NCBI RefSeq assembly: GCF_026625565.1
Contig: NZ_CP112998.1
Span: 6,018,501 to 6,082,500 of the forward strand
Origin: Dyadobacter pollutisoli
GTDB lineage: Bacteria > Bacteroidota > Bacteroidia > Cytophagales > Spirosomataceae
Direction: 5' to 3'
DNA: 64,000 nucleotides
Positions 7,518-15,819 of this stretch are shown one piece after another. Within the stretch, counting starts at the first letter, position 1, and each line of letters opens with the position of its first letter. The translations under genes and the position numbers were made by a program. Under the pieces are notes generated by a model. It had not been told where the DNA came from. It did not search any database and saw nothing but the letters and a program-made list of their open reading frames with translations.

Positions 7518-9320
7518 ATGAAAAAATTAATCTTGCTGATGCTCCTCAGCCTGGATGGCTATTGCATTGTAAAATACGACGAAGGCCGGCTGATGATCAA
7601 CGGGGTACAGCTTCTTCAGGACCTGAAAGACCCTACCGCTTATTACTACCTTCCGCAATTTCCCCGAATCGCCAGAAAAGACGACAACAGCTTCGAATTT
7701 CTGTGCATTAAATACGTGAGCAAGGCTAGTAATGAGAATAATGGAGGGATTTTTCATGCGCTCATTGAATTCAGTTTGCCCGACGACATGATCGGCGCCA
7801 TTGAAACTGAGCTTAAAAAGCAGGTACCGGGAGCCAAAATTGCGGGCCCGGTACCCATGCAGCAGGCGATGGTGGACGGGGAGGACGGTATGGCGAACAT
7901 CAAGGTCGTTTCGGCGATCATGAATGAGGGCGAGAACAATAAATTTCTGAAAGGAAAGGTACTGACCTCTGCATTTGCTCCTTTCCTGCCTAAGTCCCGT
8001 GCAGCCATTGCTGTAAACCTGAATCAGGAAGGCGCTACATTGTTATGGGAGTCGTTTAAAGGGAACACTTCCGACGTATCGGTTTCATTACAAGGATATT
8101 ACGAGGCTTATGTACAGGGTTACAATGCTTCCGTTTCTGTGGAAGTATCGACATTGTATGCGCATTTCAGCAAGATCATGTCCAATCAGGAAGGGTTTGA
8201 TAAGTCGCAGATCCGGAAGGTCGTAGATGATCTGCAGCAAAGCCAGGTGATGAAAGTCGAGGTTTTTGACCGCTCGGAAGGGCTGGGTATTAAGGCCGAT
8301 AACATGCAGAAAATCCTTGATCTGGTCACGGAAAAGCTAACTACCCTACTCTTCGACAGCCAAAATGGGTGGGCAGTATTACCCGAAAAAGAGAAGGCCG
8401 TTGAAAAAGGACAACTGGCCGGAAGGCAGCAGGCAGGTTGGCTGAACCGACTTTTTCGGGGTGTTGAAAACAATGCGTATTACACTGACCATCAGTTTGT
8501 TTTAAAGGACATCAAAGACATCAGGACGCGTCAGTTTTATCTGAACCTGAGCAAAGCCACGTCCATAAAAGTACCCGTATTCGCTTCCGGGAACCTGAGT
8601 GGGCTGTACAATGAGCTTACTACTCAAAGCCCAGATAAATACTTCCGCACTGTGTTTCTGGACGATCCGGATTTTCAGAAACGGGAGGTAGCATTTCAGC
8701 TCGACGGTTCTTTCGCGGAGACATTCTCGGATCTGCTCAACTTTGTATCGGTCACATTCAGAAAGGCCTATGCTACTGGTGAAAACGATGTTTCCGAGGA
8801 CATTGTGATCCGCAAGACCGACGTTGAAAAAGGTTCTGACCTCAAAATTGTGAAGTATCCCCGTCTAGGTTTGAAAGGTGAAAACTGGCTGGACTACCAG
8901 TACAAGATCGATTGGAGCCTGAAAGGAAACAACATTTCGATCAGGGAACCGGCTGATAGCAACGGCTGGATCAAGGCAAACGGGTCGTCGGTTATTCTGG
9001 TGCCGCCTTTCAAAAAGCGGGTTGTAGAACTGGAATTTGATAAAAATATGATGAAAGAAAGGGGCTACATTTCAGCCAATATCCGCTTTTTCGTCGTGCT
9101 CAACAGGCAGCCACAGACGCAGAAAAGTTTTTCCCTGAAACAAAGCGACGCAAGCGCCTCATTGAAATTCTCCCTTTTTCACGATGATAATGAGGCGGTT
9201 GCCTATCAAATCACATGGTATGGCAATACGGGAAAGGTGGAGGAAGACTTGAAAGAATTAGCAAGAGGAGAAAACTACCTCTACCTGCAGACACCGGCCA
9301 CCAGTCAATTACAGAAATGA
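7518..9320 (+). CDS. YYYLP-family secreted protein A
   Basis: 600 aa. The first of five related genes. Motifs shared with its paralogues: AYYYLPQFPRIA (42-46 for YYYLP), FEFLCIKYVS, NNGGIFHALIEFSLP, AKIAGPVPM, TSDVSVSL, then in the second half DFQKREVAFQLDGSF (about 385) with NFVSVTFRKAY, and ENWLDYQYKIDWSL. The N-terminus MKKLILLMLLSLDGYC is hydrophobic and probably a signal, though the cleavage or lipobox form is not canonical. The stop overlaps the next start (ATGA at 9317-9320), which implies translational coupling. No known family or catalytic motif is recognised. The alternating strand pattern suggests beta-rich domains. Confidence 0.8.
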   Translation: MKKLILLMLLSLDGYCIVKYDEGRLMINGVQLLQDLKDPTAYYYLPQFPRIARKDDNSFEFLCIKYVSKASNENNGGIFHALIEFSLPDDMIGAIETELKKQVPGAKIAGPVPMQQAMVDGEDGMANIKVVSAIMNEGENNKFLKGKVLTSAFAPFLPKSRAAIAVNLNQEGATLLWESFKGNTSDVSVSLQGYYEAYVQGYNASVSVEVSTLYAHFSKIMSNQEGFDKSQIRKVVDDLQQSQVMKVEVFDRSEGLGIKADNMQKILDLVTEKLTTLLFDSQNGWAVLPEKEKAVEKGQLAGRQQAGWLNRLFRGVENNAYYTDHQFVLKDIKDIRTRQFYLNLSKATSIKVPVFASGNLSGLYNELTTQSPDKYFRTVFLDDPDFQKREVAFQLDGSFAETFSDLLNFVSVTFRKAYATGENDVSEDIVIRKTDVEKGSDLKIVKYPRLGLKGENWLDYQYKIDWSLKGNNISIREPADSNGWIKANGSSVILVPPFKKRVVELEFDKNMMKERGYISANIRFFVVLNRQPQTQKSFSLKQSDASASLKFSLFHDDNEAVAYQITWYGNTGKVEEDLKELARGENYLYLQTPATSQLQK

Positions 9321-11026
9321 TGAAAACGCTCATCCTATCATTCATTCTCGTACTTACGGGCATACATTACGCAGCCGCGCAACAAATTTCCATTGATCGC
9401 GGGATCAAAGCGGGTGGTCTGTGGTGCTTTCCGCTGGCCTCGGATTCGCTGACTTACTACTACCTGCCTGCGTCGGCCAGCCTAGCGACAACGGAAAAAG
9501 GGCTGCCTGGGTTTTCGTTTCTGAGGTATGTGACTTTGCAGGAAAATACGTCCGGAAAATCCATTTCTGACGCTGGTGGTGGGGCGGTACTACATTTTCT
9601 GGTGACCTACAATACTACTGACGAGCAGGTCCGCAAAGCAGAAAGTATCTTACAGAAAAAAGGCGCTCCAAAGGCTACGATCAAAGGCCCTGTTGTTTTT
9701 AAAAAGGCCCGGTACTCGCTGATTTCCTCCACATTGGATCGCGATCAGAGTCACGTGTTGCGGACTGGCGAGGCGCCCGTCCTTGAAAACAGCAGCCTGG
9801 CGTTTTCATTTGAGTTAACTCCCGTAGATTCCAAAATCCTGCTGGAAAGCTTCAAAACCGGTACTTCTGATGTTTCAGTGATCTTTGATTTCACATTCGA
9901 AGGCCTGACCGATTCATACGACGCCAAGCTGGAAGTGGATTGGGCCAAAACGCATCTCGAAAACTCAGGCGGGGTCACCGCCAAAATCTACTACTTCGGC
10001 ACGGACGTTCAGATCGAGATCGATAAGCTGATGCGGAAGGAGGCGATCCGGCTCACTACCAGCGGTGAGAACCGTACCATGGAAGCATTGGTGGACAGGG
10101 TTTATAACAAAATGATAGAGCTTCTGTACGAACCGGTACGGCCCGAAACAGAAACCAAACCGACCGACGACATCACAGATCTGATCCCGAAAACCATTGC
10201 CAATTCGCTTAAAGAAGTGCAGAAAGCCATTCCTTTTGCTCTCAATGCTTCTTACAAAAGGCGATCGACCCGAACCGAGGGTAGCACGGTTTACGACTTC
10301 AAAGGGAGGTCTACGATAGAACGGCACCATTTCCTCACATTCAATATCGGTGACATTTACAGCAGGTATGGGGCCGATCCGGCTGTTTTTCGGGATGTTC
10401 CATTGTCCGACGAAACATTCCAGCAACGTGAAGTCAGCATTAACATTGATGGCGCCGTTGAAAGGGATTTTAACAATATGGTCAACAATGTCGTGGTCAC
10501 GCTTCGGAAAATCCACCAGGACAGTTCGGTGACCGTCAAAGAAATTTTGATCAATAAAGAATTTTTCAAAAAAAGCACGAGCCCCTCCCTGTCCTACCTC
10601 AACCAGGGCGACCACGACCGGATGCGGTGGCTCAACTACGAATACCAGGTAACGTGGCAATTCCCCGGCGGCGGTCGGCTGGCTTCGGAATGGACAAAGG
10701 CAAATTCTCCGGTCGTCAATATTTATCTGCCTTACAAAAGATGGAAGATGGATTTCAGCGGGGACATGAAAAAGCTCGAAGAAATGGGCATAGTGGCCAT
10801 TTCAGTGCAAGCAAGCTATCCGTTTGCGGGGCTGCAAAAACCTGAACGCATCACGATCAAGCCTCCCGAAAACCTGGAAAGCAGAAACCTGGAAATCACG
10901 GTACCGAACGACCAGCAGGAGATCGATTACAGCATTACCTGGATCAGGAAGGACGGTAGTCGGCTTACCCGCGAAGGGAAAGACAAACATGGATTGGTAT
11001 TCATTGATAATGTGCCTGTTAACTAA
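9317..11026 (+). CDS. YYYLP-family secreted protein B
   Basis: 569 aa. ATG 9317 (or the next codon, 9320) overlaps the stop of gene A; an in-frame ATG at 9215 lies inside gene A and lacks a signal peptide before residue 30, so it is rejected. The signal peptide is TLILSFILVLTGIHYAAAQ. YYYLP is at 47-51, followed by GLPGFSFLRYVT, GGGAVLHFLVTY, ATIKGPVVF and TSDVSVIFDF with YDAKLEVDW. At about 368 TFQQREVSINIDGAV and VVVTLRKIHQD match the second shared domain, then WLNYEYQVTWQF. The last 90 residues hold a third shared beta-rich domain ending EIDYSITWIRKDGS. Function is unknown. Confidence 0.8.
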   Translation: MMKTLILSFILVLTGIHYAAAQQISIDRGIKAGGLWCFPLASDSLTYYYLPASASLATTEKGLPGFSFLRYVTLQENTSGKSISDAGGGAVLHFLVTYNTTDEQVRKAESILQKKGAPKATIKGPVVFKKARYSLISSTLDRDQSHVLRTGEAPVLENSSLAFSFELTPVDSKILLESFKTGTSDVSVIFDFTFEGLTDSYDAKLEVDWAKTHLENSGGVTAKIYYFGTDVQIEIDKLMRKEAIRLTTSGENRTMEALVDRVYNKMIELLYEPVRPETETKPTDDITDLIPKTIANSLKEVQKAIPFALNASYKRRSTRTEGSTVYDFKGRSTIERHHFLTFNIGDIYSRYGADPAVFRDVPLSDETFQQREVSINIDGAVERDFNNMVNNVVVTLRKIHQDSSVTVKEILINKEFFKKSTSPSLSYLNQGDHDRMRWLNYEYQVTWQFPGGGRLASEWTKANSPVVNIYLPYKRWKMDFSGDMKKLEEMGIVAISVQASYPFAGLQKPERITIKPPENLESRNLEITVPNDQQEIDYSITWIRKDGSRLTREGKDKHGLVFIDNVPVN

Positions 11027-11037
11027 ATTTTTGACCT

Positions 11038-12993
11038 ATGAAAATACATACTATTGGTCTGTACCTGCTGATTGCAGCAGCGATAGCCCCTCAAATATCC
11101 CGGGCTCAGACTTTGGATTACAACAACAAAGTTGAGATCGCCCTGAATGACGGATTGAATATTGTTTTGTTCGGAAAGGCGCCGGCGATGGGCAGTACCG
11201 CCATGTCGGGTGAATATTATTACCTGCCTACGAACATCCGGTTGTCCAAACGGGAAGACGGTGTACCTAAGTTTCTATTCATCAAATACACGACCGACGC
11301 GAAGGAAACCAATGGCGGCGTACAGGGTGCATTAATGCATTTTATGATGGAATGGGGGCTGACTGCACAGCAAGAACAAGAGCTCCAATCCAAACTGGAA
11401 CAGAAACTACAAAGCTCGGCGGGTGGTGTGAGGCCGGTAGTAAAAGGCCCGGTGGAACTGGAATCGGGCGAGAATTCATTCAGCATTATTTCTGCCTCGC
11501 TGTCCGACGAAAAATCTGCCAAGATCATGCACACAGGACGCGCACCTGCATTCCCTGGCGCTACACTTGCGGCGAGTGTCAAAATGGATAAGTATGCGGC
11601 ACAGCTCATGTCGACGACTTTGGAAAAAACACGTTCGATCTCCGACCTGAGCCTCAAACTGGATTTGAAATACAAACTCCTGACCCCGTCGGTACAGGGA
11701 AGAATCACATTCGACTGGTCGAAACTGGAACAAATGACGCGGTCGGTGAAAGATGAGATCGATGTGGAAAAGAAACGGGTAAGTAGTGGATTTTTAGGGT
11801 TATGGTCTTCCAATCAGATCCAGAAAATCACCAGAACCCAGGTTGATAGCCTCAAAAAGCTATTACTAGAAACCAAGGTCGTGAAGGTTGAAATTGAGAA
11901 ATATCAGGAAAACAGCGCCATTGCGGACAAGCTGATCGAGCATTTTACAGAAATGTTCATCAACTCCATTGCCGATCGAAGCTCAGAGGGATTACCCGCA
12001 ACTACCCCTACCGAAAGTGCCGATGAGCCAGTCAAAGATGCTGATATACGACATAGCTGGAGCATTAATAAGTCCAAGCTGGAAAGCAAGATCTCCAAGA
12101 AGATCGAAACATTTGACCTCGCGCTCAGGACTACCATTTCCTACCCGGTCACCATTGTTGGCAACTTATCGGACTGGTACAATGGCGTGAGACATAACCA
12201 GGCTTGTGTGGCGTCCGTCAACCTGGCTGATCCGTTTTTTCAGCATCGTGACATCCGTTTTATACTGGATCTGGAAGCTGAACAGATTTTTCAGCAGGAA
12301 GTGAATTATGTAACGGTGTATGTCCGTAAAACGCGAAGCAGCGGCGACCCATTCACAGAAGATATCACCATTGACAGGGATTATCTGAAAAAAACCGGCA
12401 CGCAGGCGAGCGTCACGTATGCCCGCAATGGTGACAACAGCAATGATACTTACGAATACAGAATGCAATGGAGCTTGAAGGGAAATATCAGGTACCCCGA
12501 AAATCCGCCCTGGCTGCGCGGAGAATGGCAGGGCGTGACATTGGGCGCACCGGTGACGCCGCGTACCATTGAATTCGAAGGTGATCTGGAACAACTCAAA
12601 CTGATGCAGATCAGCCGGGCGGTGTTGCAGGTTCGCTACAAGAAATTCGGAATGGAAACCGAATCGGAGATACCGCTCAGCGCGGCAGGTGGACAGCCCA
12701 TTGTCCAAAAAATGATCCTCGTGGACCGGGACACGCAGGGATACGCCTACCGGATGGTTTTTACCCACAAAACAGAAGGCAAGCTGGCGCTGGACTGGAG
12801 TGCAAAAATCAACGATGGCTACGTCTATGCGAGCATTCCTGAACAGTTCAATGACAAGACTTCGGCTATTTTTCAAAAAGCGGCCGAGGCTGGAAAGATC
12901 ATCGCGGCAGGTACAGGATCTGAAAAAGTGGTCCAGAAAGGCACGGAAGTGCTCGAAAAATTCAAGGACATCTACAAAGTCATTACTAAATAA
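11038..12993 (+). CDS. YYYLP-family secreted protein C
   Basis: 651 aa, starting 11 bases after gene B. The signal peptide is residues 1-23 (IGLYLLIAAAIAPQISRAQ). YYYLP is at 60-64, then GVPKFLFIKYTT, GGVQGALMHFMMEW, VVKGPVEL, ISDLSLKLDL and QGRITFDW. The second shared domain begins about 400 with FFQHRDIRFILDLEAE and NYVTVYVRKTR, followed by YEYRMQWSLKG. The C-terminal domain (IEFEGDLEQLKLMQ, YAYRMVFTHK) matches A, B and D. A 50-residue helical tail (KTSAIFQKAAEAGKIIAAG) follows that the others lack. Function is unknown. Confidence 0.8.
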   Translation: MKIHTIGLYLLIAAAIAPQISRAQTLDYNNKVEIALNDGLNIVLFGKAPAMGSTAMSGEYYYLPTNIRLSKREDGVPKFLFIKYTTDAKETNGGVQGALMHFMMEWGLTAQQEQELQSKLEQKLQSSAGGVRPVVKGPVELESGENSFSIISASLSDEKSAKIMHTGRAPAFPGATLAASVKMDKYAAQLMSTTLEKTRSISDLSLKLDLKYKLLTPSVQGRITFDWSKLEQMTRSVKDEIDVEKKRVSSGFLGLWSSNQIQKITRTQVDSLKKLLLETKVVKVEIEKYQENSAIADKLIEHFTEMFINSIADRSSEGLPATTPTESADEPVKDADIRHSWSINKSKLESKISKKIETFDLALRTTISYPVTIVGNLSDWYNGVRHNQACVASVNLADPFFQHRDIRFILDLEAEQIFQQEVNYVTVYVRKTRSSGDPFTEDITIDRDYLKKTGTQASVTYARNGDNSNDTYEYRMQWSLKGNIRYPENPPWLRGEWQGVTLGAPVTPRTIEFEGDLEQLKLMQISRAVLQVRYKKFGMETESEIPLSAAGGQPIVQKMILVDRDTQGYAYRMVFTHKTEGKLALDWSAKINDGYVYASIPEQFNDKTSAIFQKAAEAGKIIAAGTGSEKVVQKGTEVLEKFKDIYKVITK

Positions 12994-13007
12994 TTTCTCA
13001 CAAAATC

Positions 13008-14921
13008 ATGAAAACGTTTGTCAGATTTCTATACATTATTCCGCTGCTCACACTTTGGGCATGCGAGGAAAAGCAGATTGTCGGAGATAGCGCCTGCCCC
13101 AGCTGTCCCGTGGTGTCCAAAGTTGATCCGGCTGTGGCGCAGGAAGGAAGCGAAGTAACGGTTACCGGCCAGCGATTTGGCAACGACAAGAGCAAAGTGA
13201 GCCTGGAAATCATCACAGAGCCACAAAAAACGGTCATTGCACCCGCCGATATTCTGAGTGTTACCGACACGGAGATCAAATTCAAAGTTCCCGCCGGGCG
13301 GCAGGGAATGGGCAAAATTGTAGTGAAAGTAGACGTAGGAACCGAAGTTCTGGCCTCAGACGATGCTGGTATCACCGATAAGCCTGCCGACGTCCTATTT
13401 GCTTTCAGTGGGAAAGGGCAGTTCACCATTGCAACGCTTTCCGGGCAGGCTGGCGACGAAGTAGTCATTAAAGGGATCAATTTCGGGACAAGGAAGGAGG
13501 ACATTGTGATCAAAATCGGGACGGTGAACATTCCGCAGGAGAACATTCTGGCTGTCAGCGATACTGAAATCAAATTCAAAATCCCGAAAGGTGTTCCGGC
13601 CAAGGACACTGTGATAGTACTGGTCAGCAATTTCGCTGTCGGCGGTGTGCTGGAATTCACCTACGACGTTCCCAAAATAACCAGTACTCTTTTAAAAGGT
13701 GCTAAGGATGAAATTATTACCATTCAGGGCACCAATTTTACCCCGGTAAAAACAGAAATAAAACTATTCATTGGCTCAGTAGAAATCGCTCCGGCCAACA
13801 TTGAGTCTTCGTCCGACACCGAGATCAAATTCAAGATCCCTAGAAGGACCGGATCTGGCAAAATAACATTGAATATTTCTGATTTTGAGGCACTTGAAAA
13901 GCCCGATTTTCAGTATGTCACAACTTATACGGTCGGCACCTTTACTTACACGACAGGCATAGCTGGCACAGATTACGGCTCAGTAAAGGATTTCAAAATC
14001 GATACTGCCTCTGGAAGCGATGTTATTTATCTGGGTTACCAGCAACTGCTGGAAAATACTTACATCGTCAGAATTGAAAACAATCCCCAAAGCCCGGCAG
14101 TGCCGGTAGCAGTTCCATTTAATCTTCCGCAATTGCTCCTAACGAAAAACGCGCAGGGGAAATACATTATCCCGACTTTCCGCTGGCTCGTGCCGCTCGG
14201 CGACAAGATTCTCTGTCACTATTTCACTTCCTTTGGCTCAGAAGAATTCAGGATTACGGAAATAACGAAAAGTCCGTCGACCCCATCGCCCAGGTTCGTA
14301 GAGCGGTCGAACAGTGGAATTGAATTTAGCAATGCCACCGCAGCCAACGCGAATCAACTCTATGCAACCCGATATATATCATCGAACGGGCCGGACAATG
14401 GTTCCAGCATTTATTCGCTCACCAGAAGTAATACCGCCGGCGCCCGGTTTGCCTATTCGTCCATCTACAACAGTACCATCTATTCCTTTGATGACATTGA
14501 GTATTACAATGGACAACTGTATTTATGTGATGCCAAGAACTATAAAATTTATGCTTATCAGCAAGGCAAAGGCAAACTTTGGATGTTTTCAACCATCTCA
14601 GGCGGAGGCACATCCACTGCAGATGATACGCCCATAGCCAGCGCGGGGTATCGCGCTCCCACCGACCTCGCTTTTGACATGGCTGGTAATATGTTTATCT
14701 GCGATTCGGAGAATAGTATCATTAGAAAAATCAGTAAGCTTTCTTCGGCTCAGCCGCTCGTTTCGACTATTGCCGGCGATCTGAATCTGTCCGGGAAAGT
14801 GGATGGCATTGGCAAAAAAGCACGGTTCAATAAACCTACATTTTTGGGTATCGGTAAGGGAGGACGCATATATGTATACGACTCCGGCAATGGCGCGATC
14901 CGTGTGATCACACCCGATTAA
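13008..14921 (+). CDS. Lipoprotein with three IPT/TIG domains and C-terminal NHL-like repeats
   Basis: 637 aa. The N-terminus FLYIIPLLTLWAC is a lipoprotein signal with Cys19. Three IPT/TIG immunoglobulin-like domains follow at about residues 36-115, 140-217 and 222-300. Each carries V-x-G-x-x-F/N-G-type cores (EVTVTGQRFG, EVVIKGINFG, IITIQGTNF) and a repeated strand TEIKFKVP or TEIKFKIP. Residues about 330-637 look like a beta-propeller, and the end has NHL features (APTDLAFDMAGNMFICDSEN, IRKI, DGIGKKARFNKP, GAIRVI). IPT-NHL lipoproteins occur widely in Bacteroidota at the cell surface, often binding glycans or proteins. It sits within the YYYLP operon, 14 bases after gene C. Confidence 0.85.
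   Translation: MKTFVRFLYIIPLLTLWACEEKQIVGDSACPSCPVVSKVDPAVAQEGSEVTVTGQRFGNDKSKVSLEIITEPQKTVIAPADILSVTDTEIKFKVPAGRQGMGKIVVKVDVGTEVLASDDAGITDKPADVLFAFSGKGQFTIATLSGQAGDEVVIKGINFGTRKEDIVIKIGTVNIPQENILAVSDTEIKFKIPKGVPAKDTVIVLVSNFAVGGVLEFTYDVPKITSTLLKGAKDEIITIQGTNFTPVKTEIKLFIGSVEIAPANIESSSDTEIKFKIPRRTGSGKITLNISDFEALEKPDFQYVTTYTVGTFTYTTGIAGTDYGSVKDFKIDTASGSDVIYLGYQQLLENTYIVRIENNPQSPAVPVAVPFNLPQLLLTKNAQGKYIIPTFRWLVPLGDKILCHYFTSFGSEEFRITEITKSPSTPSPRFVERSNSGIEFSNATAANANQLYATRYISSNGPDNGSSIYSLTRSNTAGARFAYSSIYNSTIYSFDDIEYYNGQLYLCDAKNYKIYAYQQGKGKLWMFSTISGGGTSTADDTPIASAGYRAPTDLAFDMAGNMFICDSENSIIRKISKLSSAQPLVSTIAGDLNLSGKVDGIGKKARFNKPTFLGIGKGGRIYVYDSGNGAIRVITPD
13261..13841 (+). repeat. Three direct repeats encoding the TEIKFK strand of the IPT domains
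   Basis: Near-identical stretches of about 27 bases occur at about 13264-13290, 13557-13586 and 13812-13841, each containing ATCAAATTCAA. They mark internal duplication of the IPT domain within the gene and are coding repeats, not a mobile element. Confidence 0.75.
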
Positions 14922-14952
14922 CATTCATTTCAAAAAATAAACTGGTCATATC

Positions 14953-15813
14953 ATGAGAAAATTTCTCTGCGTACCGGCGATCTGGAAAGGTCTGCTGTAC
15001 ATACTTCTTATGCTGAAATTTATGTCTTTTTCAGCTTTCGGGCAGCTCGTGGAAACCAATAAGGTCAATACCAAGACCTCAGAGGTGCAACCAGGGTCCA
15101 GTTTCCTCAGCACTGCGTCGTTTGCATTTGCCGGAACTGCGCCATCAGCAAGCATTAAAACTTATAAACTGACTGCGTATATAGGCGAGAGTCCGTGGAA
15201 TTTCTATTTCTACAACACGGTACCGCTTTATGTTTCCAACCGGGAGGATTCCACGCGTGCATTTGCCAACGACCTGCTGAACCAGCTGGGTGGGCTGCTG
15301 AATGTATCGTTGGCGAAAGTGGCCTATTTTGCCAATGGCGGGGATGTCATGAACAAGGATATCAAAGGCGCGCAGCTCGATTTCAGGTTTGGCTCGAAGG
15401 TAATGGACAAGCAATACAAGAATGATAAGCAGGCCATTTCGTCTTACCTAATCCCGTCTTTGCAGGGCAGCCTGGATTTCCGGTACTTGATTCCGCTAGT
15501 CAAATCGAAGGCCGCAGCGACGGGTACTGCACTCCGCGACAACATTGCCGGGAATTTGTCTTTCCGGATTTTCGGGACTTTTCAACAGATCCTGAACAGA
15601 AAACAGTTTGAAGTAGCATTCAAAACACCGAGAGGCAATGTGCCTCCGAATCAGATCATTACCGGAAATTTTGAGGCTAATTTGTTCATATCCAATGAAA
15701 TATTCATCAGCGCAGGATATGCATATTCCAATCTGATACAACCCGCCAACCTGAAAGTGAATAAGGACAGGACATTTTTCTCGGTTAGTTTTTTGCCAAA
15801 TCTTAATAAGTAG
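14953..15813 (+). CDS. Exported beta-barrel-like protein in the YYYLP operon
   Basis: 286 aa. A long hydrophobic N-terminus (GLLYILLMLKFMSFSAFGQ) is a signal peptide. The mature part alternates strands and turns (YIGESPWNFYFYNTVPLY, GAQLDFRFGSKVMDK, SLQGSLDFRYLIPL, AGNLSFRIFGTFQQIL, NLFISNEIFISAGYAYS, FFSVSFLPNLNK), with the pattern and final strand of an outer membrane barrel. No family is recognised. It lies 31 bases after the IPT lipoprotein and 6 bases before gene D, so it is almost surely co-transcribed. It could be the membrane anchor or channel of whatever the operon builds, which is inference. Confidence 0.65.
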   Translation: MRKFLCVPAIWKGLLYILLMLKFMSFSAFGQLVETNKVNTKTSEVQPGSSFLSTASFAFAGTAPSASIKTYKLTAYIGESPWNFYFYNTVPLYVSNREDSTRAFANDLLNQLGGLLNVSLAKVAYFANGGDVMNKDIKGAQLDFRFGSKVMDKQYKNDKQAISSYLIPSLQGSLDFRYLIPLVKSKAAATGTALRDNIAGNLSFRIFGTFQQILNRKQFEVAFKTPRGNVPPNQIITGNFEANLFISNEIFISAGYAYSNLIQPANLKVNKDRTFFSVSFLPNLNK

Positions 15814-15819
15814 CCAGCC

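Noticed and set aside
9965..10660. Minus-strand frame of 231 codons opposite gene B
   Set aside because: Antisense to a gene with conserved family motifs; no recognised domain or proper start signal.
12166..12876. Minus-strand frame of 236 codons opposite gene C
   Set aside because: Antisense shadow of a gene conserved among paralogues; the product has no signal or domain.
12998..13660. Minus-strand frame of 220 codons opposite the IPT lipoprotein
   Set aside because: Product is a Ser/Thr/Pro-rich shadow of the repeated IPT strands.
13261..13841. Direct repeats as a possible CRISPR or mobile repeat
   Set aside because: The repeats are in-frame coding repeats of the IPT domain, about 260-290 bases apart, and follow protein periodicity.
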